Shown: one piece after another, positions 48,749 through 61,350 of the stretch
Layout: each line of letters starts with the position of its first letter
Position numbering within the stretch: position 1 is the first letter of the stretch
From: Pezizomycotina sp. ARF18
Lineage: Eukaryota; Ascomycota
DNA: 64,000 nt
Direction of reading: 5' to 3'
Assembly (NCBI GenBank): GCA_002224055.1
Contig: AZLU01000010.1
Coordinates: 366,409 to 430,408 of the forward strand
Notes under the pieces: generated by a model
Told to the model about the DNA's origin: nothing
Database searches by the model: none
The model's input: the letters and a program-made list of their open reading frames with translations, nothing else
Made by a program: the position numbers and the translations under genes

Positions 48749-51101
48749 GACGTGTGTACAGATGGCGTGAGTGTTTCTACGTGGTGCCGTGCAGGCCGTT
48801 TCTTCACTGAGAGGATTACCTGAGCTCGTATAGCAATACAATATCACAGAACGCTATGTATGTTATCTACTCATTTTGACATGCTTTAGACATTGCACCA
48901 ATATCACAACCTCTGTTTGGGCTCGTATCACCAAATTATGACAAGCTTAAACCGTCGTCGTCGCTATCACACAAATTTCACATCTCGGACGCTCATCTTG
49001 AGGGGTTTCAATCTCTTTATTTGTTAAAAAAATAAAGAAAAAGTGGTTATTCTATCTAACGGATGGGGAAAACCTACGAAAAAAAAAGAAAAAAAAAAAG
49101 AGAAAGATCTACCAAACGGCAAACCCTCTCTCCTTTTTTCGTAGGTGGGCATATAAATTCAAATGAACAAGAAAGAAAAAGGAAACAAATTGCGGAGAAA
49201 AAAGACCAGCAGAAAATTAAAATATGGAAAACAGAAGCATCCTCCGTTTTACAAGAGTAAAAAAGGAACGTAATTGGCAGTGTGCAGAGTAGAGATGTAT
49301 TGTATGCTTCATGAACAAGGCTGTCCATTCCCATATATATCGCGGGCTTTTCCCCTTTTACTTAACCCCCTCCAAACTCCATCCCTATTAGTTGTCAAGT
49401 CGGGTCCAGAATGAATAGGCTGAGAGAAGAGCGAAAGAAAAAGGGAAACCACAATTTGTATAGTGACAGAAAAAGAAAAAGGACGAAAATGGATGTGATG
49501 GAAAAAGCAGAGTACTGGGGATGTGTAACGATCATTAAATAAGCAGAAAAAAAAATTAAGATGCTCCCAATATCAAATAACTTCTCATTCAACCTTCCCT
49601 CACCTCGCCTCTCTTCCCCTATTGATATTGGAATAATACATCTTGTTAAAAACCTCCCCGGAAGCCGCCCTAATATTTCCCATTCCCTAGTTTCTTAACA
49701 CCTGGTTTCCTCCCCCCTTCATAAGAATATTGTTTTTGTTGGTTTTTCTTAATTTTTTGACAGATCCCCCAAACCAGGTGAAAAAGAAACCTGCAAGCTT
49801 CATAAACCTGCCACCAGTAATAAAAAGAGACCATAAAGTCAGATCAAAAAGCAGAACGACCATATCATTTTTTAGGAAAGTGCGCCCAGTTCCTTTGAAG
49901 GATACAAGATGGCAAAAGAAAGGAAAATATCAAACTAGACAGGAGATGGTGGAAGACCAAGTCGTATCTCTCCGAGGATCGAAAACGAAATGATACATCC
50001 GAACAGACAAACATTGCATTGCATGAACTAAACGGCGCAGAACTTGAAAAGAAAAAACAGAAAACCAGTAAAAAAAGCACTTTGTTTTTCCCACTCCTTT
50101 TAAATCACTTTGGTTCCTCCCATGACGCGGCATTAGAAAAATTGAAAATGAATGCGCGCTCCGTCAAGGTGAGTCTTCGTGATCCCAAGGTGCGTTGGAT
50201 GCTTCTTTTTTCTCTTCGACTGCTGTCAAACCTTGTGAGTTCTTCAAACAATCGACAAGTTATTGTCAGGGTAAAGCAACATGAAGGAAGAATTAGACAG
50301 AACAAAACGAAAACAAGAAAACGCGTAAAAAGTAACATGCATTATGGAATATAAATGTTGATTGATCTCCCTTTTTTTTGGCTAAGAAAAGTTATTCCAG
50401 TATCCGATGGTGGTGGTTATTGTTGTTCCATCGTTAGCAAAGGAAGGATATTGATAGTCCATAAGAAAGAAAGTCGTGGCATGTCAGGTGAGGAGAATAG
50501 CGTTCTCGTTGTTTTCGAAAGCCCCGAATCCTATCGCTCAGTCCCTATAGGGTTGTCGATTCGTGTTTAAACAGGCTGTGATAACGAAAACAATGCAGAA
50601 GAAAGAAAAAGAAAAGACATGACGAGTTCCTACAACAGACTTAGAAACAAAAAGGAAAACATCAACGTGAAAAAAAGTCGTAAATAAAAGGAATAAGAGG
50701 CCGAAAAACAGGAAGAACATGAAATCGGAAACATAGCTCGTCAAGCACGTAGGAAAGTCGATAGAGGAAACCTTCCCAAATGCAACGTGAGTCTTGATAT
50801 TAAAAGGGTGAGCCATGTCTTTTTTGCCAATTTCGTGTGTATAGTTGGCCATAATATCCGGTCGGGGAATAATAAGGTGTGAAAAAGACTTAAAGGGAAA
50901 AAAAAAGTAATATGATCGCAAAAGGAAAGGTCTATTACCGCACCAGGCTCGCTGGAACAGTCAGTTAACCCATCCCAATCTCCTCTCCAGAATGTTGTAT
51001 CTCGAATTATAGCATTTGTATTAAGCTCCCAAGTATATTAAGAAAACGCGTTTGTTGATTTCGAAAACCCGCCTTTTTTTTGTATTTCCGCCGTCGTATG
51101 T
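48749..51101. other. Convergent intergenic space
   Basis: About 2.35 kb between the 3' ends of RRP40 (+) and the casein kinase gene (-). Purine-rich + strand DNA dominates from 49.0 to 50.9 kb. Open frames there are Lys/Arg-rich or Phe/Ser-rich shadows, with no recognised gene. Confidence 0.5.
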
Positions 51102-53456
51102 TCATATAGAAAAGGTTTGTTCTTGGGGCGTAGATATGCAGTCCGGAGTTTGACGATCAGTAGCCCCAGCTGCCGGGAGCTGTTCGTCGCGCTTGCTAAC
51201 ACGGTAGCTCGGTTGGGCGGCGGACGAGTTGTAGTTACCGGAGCCTGGTTGACCTTGCTAGCGGATCGAAGCCTATTAATGAAGCCCGTCAACATCAAAG
51301 ATTTAAAAAGCAACGCGAGATGATACATGCAGCTGACATGATAACATGGTCTCCTTCACAAGCTGGTCGTCGTAAATTATTCGTTTCACGTGGAGACGAA
51401 GTTGAAAAGTGTATAGATAGATAAACCGGGAAAAAAAAAAAAAAAAGGGGGGGGACAGAGAAAGTAAAACCGGTCGGACATTGACGCGGTAAACCAGGAG
51501 GGAAGTGGGTAGCGATTTCTCCAAGTACTTACATCCTGTCACTTCCGCTCAAACCCCTGGAGTCCATGCCGGATCAGCTCCACGCTCGACAACCTTCCTG
51601 CGGCTACCGCTAACAACACCAGGCTTGCTGGAGCTGCCCATGGTTTGCTGGGTCTGCGGGGTAGGAGCTCCATGGTGGCGGCGTTAGTAGGCATGCGAGT
51701 GCGCTTCTCTTCCTCCTCACGCTCCTGCTGGGCCATCATCTGGTTCGCCTGCAGCTGCTGGGCATTCTTTTGCTGTGAGGATGTTAGTGAAAAGTATTCT
51801 CATAGGATAGCAAACCCTATGGAAGGCAAATACATCGTCAGTGAGTGCTTACATATTTGTAGACGGTCCAGTCGAAAACGTAATCGTACTGGAATCCTTC
51901 CCTGACGAAGAGATCCTGAAGATCTTCCTCAAGTAGCTATAGTCAGCTTGTCGTCGAAACGCAAGCTCCTAGTGTAGTTAAGATAGATGGCAAACTCGTT
52001 GGGGAAGCCCCGGCACAGGACCTCAGTGGGAGTAGTCATCTTCTTTTCCATGATCCTGTCGTACTTTTGCTTCTTCGTAGCTGCTTAAGTCCCTGCCATG
52101 GGAGGGAGCCACGGCAAAAGTAGAGCATGACATAGCCCAAAGACTCCATGTCATCACGACGAGATTGTTCTATCATAAAGAAACAAAAAATGTTAGCAAT
52201 CGATTACTAATAACGGAAGAAGATCCTCCAGGTATAGGAATATAGTTTTCCATCGAAACTTACCGACTCCCAAATGGGTGTTGATCGAGGCATAACGAGC
52301 AGTTCCAGTCAGGTTCTTGTTCTCTCTGTAAGGAATATGGAAGTGGGTCTTCGGATCCCGATATTTCTTAGCAAGACCAAAGTCGATGACATTGACCTGG
52401 TTACCACGCTTGCCGATACCCATCAAGAAATTGTCCGGCTTGATATCCCTGTGAATGAACGACTTGGCATGGATGTATTCGATTCGAGAAATCTGGTGAC
52501 ACGTTCGGAATGTTAGAGAAGGACAAGGCTGAGTTTAATTGGGTACGGACGGAATGTTCCATCCAATCGAAATCAAAGGAAATGAAAATCAAAAGCGTAC
52601 CAATTGGTCTGCCAGGAGAAGGACAGTTTTGAGACTAAATTTGCGGTTGCAGAAGTTGAAAAGATCTTCGAGGGACGGACCGAGAAGGTCTAGCACCATT
52701 GCATTGTAGTCACACTCCGTTCCGAACCAACGAACGAACGGGATACCGACACCACCGGCAAGAGACCTGCATGAATGTTGTTTAGAAAAATTTTCCGGTG
52801 CCGATAGATACGGTTAGAAAAATAAGGAGGCCGAAAGCCATCCCGGAAAAGAAAGCAGGAAAGAAAGAATGAATGGTTAAACACATAAAGAAAGTGACTC
52901 ACTTGTATACGCGGGCTTCATATTCCAGCTGTGGATGTTTGGCTTTAACACTCTCAAGTTTGATGCAATTTCTTCGCCAGATATTATGTTTGTACCTTAA
53001 ATTTTCAAAAGGAATAACGATGAGATAAGCGTGTTCAACAAGTTTGCAAAAGAGAAAAGGAGTGTTGGCGGCGTGAAAGATTGTGGTGATGGTGGCTGGT
53101 GTGAGGTGGTTTGGGTCTTGGGGAGAGCCTACCGAGGTAGATATCACCGAAACTACCACTTCCAATCTTACGGCCAATACGATACTTGTTGCCAACCCTT
53201 AGATCCTACAGAAAGAAAAGGCACGGTCAGTTCAAAGGCTCCTCAATAGAATAAAGATGTTGTGCATCAGTTAATCTATGTCCATCTCTTTCTCTATCAC
53301 CAAGGCTAGGTCCACGTATCCGGAGAGAAGCCGGAGGTTGGAAAACAAGCCCTGATGTATGCCACTGATGGCCAAAGCCAACTAACAAAAAAAATCTGTT
53401 GAGGAAAGGGGTCAAACGTACAGGTGGAGCCGCTGGGCAACGTTAGGGTTCGCCAT
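51102..53456 (-). CDS. Casein kinase I, Hrr25/Hhp1 (delta/epsilon) type
   Basis: A serine/threonine kinase that acts in DNA repair, vesicle traffic and ribosome biogenesis in yeasts. The start [12 protein letters not shown] (53456) is followed by an intron, then [20 protein letters not shown] and DIYLG (glycine loop). The beta-sheet and hinge continue [30 protein letters not shown] and [20 protein letters not shown] with [20 protein letters not shown]. The catalytic loop is [18 protein letters not shown] with [11 protein letters not shown] and [41 protein letters not shown] and a DWTVYK end close the domain. The tail is Gln/Ser/Arg-rich ([32 protein letters not shown]). At least seven exons are seen, with GCTAAC branch motifs. 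One-base frame changes recur. The kinase call is secure; the last exon is less so. Confidence 0.93.
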
Positions 53457-56326
53457 GGAACAGGTTTAGTTGAATAGAATGTTAAAGAAAAAAAAAAAAC
53501 GAGGGAAGAAGTAGAAAGAAGAGAGATCGTGACTTCTTCCGTGGGATGATGGTGATGCACGTTCAAAAGGTGTTTGATGTGACCTTTTTTGCGTGGTTGT
53601 ATGTGTAAGTGTGTAGATGCGTGGAAGAGAAGGAAAGGAAAAATAAAAAATTAAAATAAAAAAAAAAGGTTATAATAATAATAATACTAACAATAATAAT
53701 AATAACACAAAGAACAAAAAATTAAATTTGTGTGGAAGGAATGGGTTGTTGTTTTTTTTTTTTTTAATTTAAGAAAAAAAAATTTAGGTTCTCTTCTCTT
53801 TTTTTTTTTTTTTTTTCTTTTTTTTTTCTCTTCCCTTTTTTCTATTTTTTCTTTTTGGGTGCTTGTTGCTTAATATGGCAAACAGGAGGGGAGAAAAAAA
53901 AAGACCAACCACACCAAAATATACAACGTATGAAGAACAGAACAGAAAGAAAGCAGAAGAAAAAAAGGAAAGAAGGGTTGTAGAAGGAGAGAGAAATAAA
54001 GAAGAATAAGGGAGGAGTTGCTAAAAAAGGAGGAAGTAGAAAGAGGAGTTCTAAATAGCAGTCAATAAATAAGTTATTAGAATAGTATAGTAGAGTAATA
54101 ATGAACAATAATACAGAAGCCGCCCTTTTTATTATTATTGAAAGAAAGAATAATTATTAATTTATTTATTATTATTATTTATTTCTTTTAGATGGAGAAG
54201 ATATATGGCTGATTTGTGGTATATTTGAAAGCACGAAAGGTTCCTTTCTACAGCAAGAATGGAGTTTCGTTGTGGTTTAAGGTCAGAAATAAAAGAAAAA
54301 AGGGAGAGGCTTTTCCCTTCCTTCCCCTCCCTGTTTGAAGAGCAAAGCCTTCTTTCTCTCTCTATACTTCTGCTCTCACCAGTACTGCTACTAGCCTACT
54401 ACTACACAATTACTATTACTACTATTCGCACACTAACTACTTTGTTGCAGCGATGAGCAAGAAGAAAAAAAAAGAGAGAAGAAGGAAAAGGGAACTTTGT
54501 GGTTGAAGCTGTTTGCTGCTTTTTCCAATTGGGGGACAAATAAAAAACCTGCCAAAAAGCACTAGCCCGACCATGAAAAATATACATATATAGAAATAAG
54601 GCAGAAACGGTACTTGGACGAACGTATGATGGCAGCAGCAAGGTAAAACGTAAGTACGCTGGCATCGATCAAGTATGCGCAGAGGAATATCGAACACTGC
54701 TATTTTTTCCCTTTCTATTCCTTACCAGGAGAGTTTTTCATCTTTTTTCTTTGCTTTGGATGGTGTTCTGGATCCCCGTTCCTCTTCTCTTTTTCTTCCC
54801 CCTTCCTGAAGCTTTCCTCTTACAAAGTAACGCTTCTTTTCTTTTTTCTTCTCGGATATCTTTTTTTTTTCCTAACTCGTGTCCACCCTTAAACCGGAAT
54901 CGAGAAGCAGCAGGTGGCCAAAACCCAAGATTTGCCCGTAATGTACCTTACGATATATCTGATCAAATCAGAACCCATTTTTCAATATGAAACAGAAAGA
55001 TGAGGCCAGCCTACCTTTATTGAGGAAAAAGTATATAAAGAACGATGCAAAGACGACAAAGAACCCTTTTTTCAATAAATGGATATTGGAAAATGGTCCG
55101 TTTCCAGGTATTTTTCTTTTTGAATCGATTTATTCGGGATGATTATTCATATATCAAAGAGAGCCTCTTTTTTTTTTTTTTTTTCGTGGCCTCTCGCTGC
55201 TGTCGTAGCAAAAAATGTCAGGCCAGCTCAGCATGAGGAACCAAACGATTGATCGTTGTTAAGCTGGCGGCGGATGGATATAGAAAGTCCTATATTTGCA
55301 ATTGGGGGTGGCAGGAAGAAGGAATCACAATAGTATTGTAATCCGAAATGCGGGTCAAAAGAAAAAAAAATATTAGCTGGATGTGTTGTCTCTCGACCTC
55401 TTCAAGCTCTCGTAACTCAGGGAACAAGTGCGGTGCTTCCTGACGGAAAGAGAAGGCTGCTAAGTAAGAGCCTAGAGAAAAATGGGTAGTCGAGGATAGA
55501 TGAGGCGAAGAAATTAGTGGAAGCATATCTTTTCCTATCTTTTCGAGGAAAGTGCCAAAAAATTTAGTATCAATTGAAGAACGAAAGTAGGTAGGTAGGT
55601 ATATTGCCGGAGCATCTTTGTTGAGGCGCTTAACACTCCAGAAGTAATAAAATATCCAGTGCCGAAAAATATAAGAATTCTTCATCTTTATCCGGACAGA
55701 AACGACGACGTTCAATTCCAAGGCAATGCCTTCTAGGATAAGTCTCTTATGTTGCCCTGGAAATTGCATGGTTCTCCAGTTTTTTTTTTTTTTTTTTTTT
55801 TTTCAATTCCAGCAGTCGCTCATGGGTGCTTAAAAGTTGAAGGCCCTTGAGGAATGAAGAACTCTACACAAAGAGCCAGGACCTATGATCTCTCAGAATT
55901 GAGTTGAACTACGTTGCCTGTAGTGAGAGTGAGCCGGCTGAAGGAAGTAAATTCTCTGGATTTGAAAAGATCATGACGCACTGTGAATGAACATCGATTT
56001 TTCCCCATTCAGAGCTTCAAATGGGTGGACCGTGGTCCGTGGACGTGCTGGGGAGATGATCCAAAAAAAGAAAAAATAGCAAATTTCGAGGTTTAATTAA
56101 AACGGAGTGCTTGTCATTACGTTGCACCACCAACCGCCGATATAGCGAAAATATTCGAAAACGATTTGATCTCTCGCCGCAGAGCAATTTTTTTTTGTGA
56201 TCAATTTGCCGGAATCGCGTACGCCTGCACCGAGAAAGTTTCTCGCGAGCAGCAGTCAGCAAAATATCAAGAGCGAAATGACGAGGAATTAAAGCGTGAT
56301 AAAATGACCCATGTTTCTCACCTCTT
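53457..56326. other. Intergenic space upstream of casein kinase gene
   Basis: About 2.9 kb. 53.6-54.2 kb is very A/T- and purine-rich on the + strand, that is a pyrimidine-rich leader for the minus-strand kinase gene, with ATT repeats near 54130-54185. One minus-strand ATG frame of 159 codons (55290-55769) resembles no family I know and was not called. Confidence 0.45.
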
Positions 56327-56863
56327 TTACACGCGGCTGAGGCAGGTGAGGGGGAAATCGAGGGAAATAATAAGTGTCCGACCGCAAATCTTCATGCGTT
56401 CCATGACGCGACGAGCCAGTCGGCGAGCAACCTGAAAAAAAAAAAAAGGTAGTTAAAAAGCTACCTTTTCGTCTCGTATTTCCGACAAATGTAAAGGTCC
56501 TTTGCTGAGAAATTAAAATAAACAGGGTACAAGTGTTGTACTTACCTCTCTTAGATTAAAGCTTACTGCTCTCGATTCGAAACTCTTTTTAAGTGAGTGG
56601 AGGTCCGCGAAACGCGAAATCAAGTTCGAGGAGGAAGATATTCGCGGAGGCGTTATGATTTTCGCGGCGGTTTTCGATGACTCCTTTTTCCCCCGGTCCT
56701 TTGTATCACCGTCGGCTTCTCCGGAGAACCCCCCGGAACTGAACAACCGACCCGAACTTCGGCAGTTTTGAAGCCACAGTATCGCCACTTTTTCAGCTAG
56801 CGCCACTGATGCTTCTGTGAGCCGCCAAAAGAAAGGTTCCACCGAGTTTGTTGAACGAGTCAT
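56327..56863 (-). CDS. Hypothetical 140-residue protein, two exons
   Basis: I do not recognise this protein. Exon 1 is 56863-56546 (106 codons from an ATG) and exon 2 is 56431-56327 (34 codons and stop). The 114-base intron has GTAAGT and a pyrimidine run before CAG, and it is in phase 0. The frame is unbroken across both exons, unusual for this window. The N terminus reads MTRSTNSVEPFFWRLTEASV followed by a hydrophobic AEKVAILWLQNC. A Gly/Asp/Lys-rich linker (GEADGDTKDRGKKESSK) then leads to a basic segment LREVARRLARRVMERMKICG across the splice and ends DFPLTCLSRV. Clean splice phase and length are the only support, so it could be a chance frame. Confidence 0.4.
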
Positions 56864-57804
56864 GTGGACCAAACTTCGTCCTACAATCTTCAGCAATTTA
56901 GTGTCTTAGTTCCTCTGCATGCTGCAAAATAATTCCCCCAATTGGTAGAGATACTTTTTGTTTCCCATTTGATAAGAAGCTATTTTGGCCTGCTTCTTCC
57001 CAGGTTTAAAGCTAAAAAAGGCGTACAGATGACTATTCATATGCAAAAAAAGACGGATGCATGCCAGACAAAGCAAAGTAGGTCGACCAGCTGAAGGACA
57101 GCTCAGAAGGGCTGCAGGATGTCAAGAAACAAAATTCCTCTCTTTTACCGGCTGTTAACTACCGCGTGTTAGCATATTCTAGCGAATTTATTCTGCCTCT
57201 TTTTTTTCTTTTTTTTTTTTTGCGCTCTTATACCTGATTGGCCGGTGGAAACCCTCCAAGTAGACTAGATCGCGTACCGGAAGAACTCTTCTGTCGCATA
57301 CGATCGCAGCCGCCTGGAATTGTTTAAAGCGATTCTTGGCACCATCAGACTGGATATTACTGTATGGGTAAAATCAAACTCCTTCACGTACTCAGTAGCG
57401 TATAGGAGAAGCTTGGTGGATCTCAACAACCGCGTAGTCCTGTGAGTTAGTTAGTATCGCAGTCAATTTCATTCCGCAGTAGGATAGTCTCGAGAGGACC
57501 TTACGTTTCGCGTCTATACTAGAGTTATAATTAGAGAGCATCGAAAGCCCGCCCTATTAGATCGATGTAAGTAGGAGTGAATTTTGCAGAAGGAAAAATT
57601 CTCGCTTATTTATAGGTGGGTGGGTTTTGAAGAGGAATAGGAAACAAATCGTGAGAAAGAATTGTGAGGGGGGGGTCTGGACTAAGTAGTAGAGTGTTGA
57701 ATTTGTGATTTTTGAGAATAAAATATCGAGCGCAGCCCAGAAAGAGTAACTGAGCAGGTTCAAGTTGGATCAATAGCCCTCACCCTCATTTAGCAGCTGC
57801 TTAC

Positions 57805-57845
<41 letters not shown>

Positions 57846-60503
57846 AAGAAGTAAAGCAGATAGGCAGTATTATTAGTCCATCCTCGGTCTCGAACTAGGT
57901 GTTGATATGCAAACTCTCACAACTGTGTTCTATCTACTTGTTTTGTCGACGAGTACTAGTGTTCGCTTCGAATAATGCGCGATAAATGCTTATCATCGTA
58001 CCTCAACCTCTCCTAAGCTGGTTTATCATCATCCCTTAACCTCTTCTAAACCTTTGCTCCTGTACTTGCTTCCCTTCTTTCGCTCACATTCCGTCTCGTC
58101 CCGATATCATTTATATATCTTCCCAAACGTAGCCCCTCAAGCACATTGCTGCACTGTGGACGTGCGTTGCTGAACTGTGATGTGCATTTAAACCCCTTGA
58201 ACGCCCTGTGTACCAATGAATTTACGCAACTTCTCCCGCTCCTCTACCCTTGAAGGCGAATGCGCTTCTCGTCCACATCGAAAAGAGCTATCCAGACGAG
58301 AGAATCCTAGTCATAACTGATGTTTTTGCAAAACCCCCCGACCTTCAAAACAAAGTGTTTCGTTGGTGGATTTCACCCTTGCCATCTCAATTCTCGGCAG
58401 CACCTGTTTCAATTCGTGTGTTGCCGCATTCATCTGACCTTCTCTGTTTCCACGACCGAGGTTCGTATAAACTGGCACCAGCAGCATCAGTACGGCTCGC
58501 ATGGCAAAAGTCGCCTCAAGGTTCGAATGCGGGAGCGGGTCGTATTCAGTATACTTATAGCTTTGCACTCTAACTTGAATGCTGCTCATAGGTTCCACCA
58601 ATGGAAAATTTACTGCTATTGCCAACCAACGACCCTTCCCCATTCCCGCATATTGATTATTGATCGTGTAATTTAGCTAGACTTGCCTCTCTAGTATTAA
58701 TACTTGTTAGATATGCCGTTTCTTTGTGGTGGAATAGCCACAAGTCCGCGCGGGTAGGAACGGTGCACCGGGCTAAGGTTTACCGGATATAAAACGAGCG
58801 AATGTGTTTGGCGCTGGAATCCTATGGTGACTGCTAGTATCAAGATCGTATGCGGCTCTCAGTTTGCTTAGATGCTAATACTAGTATTTTGTCGAGCATC
58901 GTCGTTGATCTTCGCCGTTTCAAACACCGTCTCCGATGCTGCATTGATATCTTTGGACCTCGCTCAAGGGTGGTTAGTTCATGTCTCTAGCCCTTCAAGC
59001 AAACAGCGTTTATAGCAGAGGTGGATCCTGATAATACCATTGAGCCTTTTCCGTCTTGCTTAGAGCTTCTCAACTAACCTTTCCCCCTATCGAACTACCG
59101 AAGGTCATGGCTTGTTAGGAAAATCGACTGTCTATTGATTATCGAATCCGCCCAGACAGACTGCTTCCAAGATATATTTCCGTTATCAAGGTGGAAAAGG
59201 GATCTCTGCTTTGAGGCGACTGCAGAACTGCAGAGTATCATCATCCGGGTGTTGAGGTTATGTGGACAGCTGCCGCAACATTTGAAGTGGAACCAGAAAC
59301 AGGAATAGAATGAGATGTGATAGTAAGATCGGTGTTTGTGGAAAGGGACTTATTGTGTGTTTGTTTGCTATCAGTTGTTTGTGGTAAAAAAAAAAACAGT
59401 GGAGGTAATCAAGGAATCCATAAAAATTCACAAATAACATGCCCTCATTAAAATATCCCGTTCTTTTTAGACCTATTTCTCTTTCTCTTTTATCCTTCTT
59501 AACCTTCTTATGCCACGAAGACAGCTCACGATTAGCTAAGTGGACAAATCTTTTACCAAATTCGATCCATATATCGCTAAACTTTTTTTTTTTACAATTA
59601 TATCGTGATATAAAATAACTAACCCTCAATGACGCAGGGCAAAGTCCCTAGTCCTTTTCATCTACTTCATCCAGTATTCCCTCCGGAACGACTTGCTCAA
59701 GTAGCTCTACCATGCCAAGAGCGGATTAATACAAAATGACAGGCCCTGAGACAAGCTAATAGGATCACCCCGGCCTGGCACCGTCATGCATAAAGCTAAA
59801 AGCGGCCGCCATAGTAATTCCGAAACGCCATCCTTTCTAGATCCTTTTCTTTTCAATCTGCCGAGCATTGGCCCGTTGTATCTGAGACGAGGAAGAAAGC
59901 ATGGCACCTCCAAATTATAAACGCCAACGCCAACGCTGACAGATCAGACCAGATTTTGAAAAGTTAGTGCGATAAGCGCGTGGCGGGTGGAAGGCCTATA
60001 TCCTCAGCCCTTCGTATTTTATCGCCCGGGTGCCTACTATAGTCCTAGCTACAGCGGTTCTCAAATTGATATCTCCTTAGCTATAGTAATAGCTTGGTTC
60101 AACTAAGCATCTCGGTCGATTGTGACATCGTCAAATTAGCATTTTTTTTCCGGTCAAATTCGCATTTTAAAACATTGGCAATTTCTATTGACTTCTTGGT
60201 CTATCGATATTTTGCGACATTGACCCTCTTGGCCATAGGGCGTCCAGCTCTAACAGGACCATGGTAGCATCGTCGTCTGTTACTTTCTAAGAAGAATTTT
60301 GGACGATATATAAAGTAGACCAATTATCCTTTCTTCTCTATCCTCCATCATCTCGTTACTTCATTGGAAAATTCGAAGCCGATATATATCGCGAAAAGCC
60401 CACCGAATATATCCAATTTATTGCTTTCAAGATAAATCGAAGAACAACCCTATTCTCGAAAAGCAACGTTATATCCCGTACTCAATATCAAAAGAAAAGC
60501 ATA
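56864..60503. other. Intergenic stretch
   Basis: About 3.6 kb without a recognised gene. It contains the 34-base T run at 57809-57842. Sequence near 57880-57960 was checked for a tRNA because of a GTTCGAGAC match on the minus strand, and it failed. Confidence 0.5.
57809..57842. repeat. 34-base poly(T) tract
   Basis: An uninterrupted T run in intergenic DNA, with no associated element recognised. Confidence 0.9.
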
Positions 60504-60897
60504 ATGAAGAACATAAACCTCACCCTCAGCCTACTTGCCCTCCTCAGCACCTTCGTCTTCGCGATTCCGGTACCCAAAGATAACGACCCTGTAAGTCTTC
60601 CACCAAAAATCGCATTACGAAAACGAACATGAACTAAAAACACATCACTCCTAGTCAAACTCCGACAAAAAATCCTCTTCAAACTTCTCCTCGTTAGATA
60701 ACTTCTTCCAAGCCATGGAAAACGCAACGAAGCAGCTCGGTGACCCCGGCGACGGCTTCGAAGCGGAAATCGGCGCCGAAGACACGCCGGGTGAATCATC
60801 GTTAAAGATGCGAGCGATAATGCGATTAGTAGAGTTATGGAAGGGTATGAGAAGAAGGGGAATTAGAAAGCTGATGATTTTTTATATCGAAGGGTAA
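60504..60897 (+). CDS. Small secreted protein, 109 residues
   Basis: Exon 1 is 60504-60590 (29 codons) and exon 2 is 60655-60897. The 64-base intron begins GTAAGT and ends CTCCTAG, and the join is in phase 0. The protein opens MKNINLTLSLLALLSTFVFA, a strong signal peptide, with likely cleavage before IPVPKDNDP. The mature chain is about 89 residues. It has a Ser/Asn/Lys-rich start, an acidic middle (DGFEAEIGAEDTPGE) and a basic amphipathic end (MRLVELWKGMRRRGIRKL). It contains no cysteine, so it is not a disulfide-rich effector. The frame is intact. I recognise no family; small secreted proteins like this are common among fungal orphan or host-interaction genes, which here is only a possibility. 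Confidence 0.65.
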
Positions 60898-61350
60898 TAC
60901 CTCGAGGGATTAGGAAGGGAGTTTTGATATCCAGTGCCGTTGATGGGTAATTTGTATAATTAGCTGTTTATAAATGCACAAGAAATCCTAGCACTATCCT
61001 ACTTGGGTGCTTAATGGTTTGAGAGCTTATATATATATCCTGATGCTAATCGGGGGAATTACTGCTATTATACAAATGCAATGAGCTAACGTACAACTAC
61101 GATTACACGGAAATTAAAAATAGAGAGCCACCCAGCCGTGATAATGAGATGAGACAATTAGAGTACACATAAATCGATGCAACATCCGTTCCAAATGCTT
61201 TAAAAAAGAGGAAAAAGGCAGCAGCGAAAATTAATATCATAAAATTACACACGGGGTAGAAAGACGAAGAAGCACAATGCATGGTATGATGCGGAGAGAG
61301 AAAGAAAACCTTCAATGAAGGGTAAAATGGGACATTATTTTATGAAGATA
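60898..61350. other. Convergent 3' space
   Basis: About 450 A/T-rich bases between the small secreted protein gene (+) and the LRR gene (-). No gene seen. Confidence 0.6.

Noticed and set aside
55290-55769. Minus-strand ATG frame of 159 codons
   Set aside because: Amino acid order is not domain-like, there is no splice support or known motif, and it sits in A/T-rich DNA where long frames arise by chance.
57880-57960. tRNA candidate on the minus strand with GTTCGAGACC
   Set aside because: No 5' acceptor strand pairs with GGATGGA, and no anticodon arm was seen.
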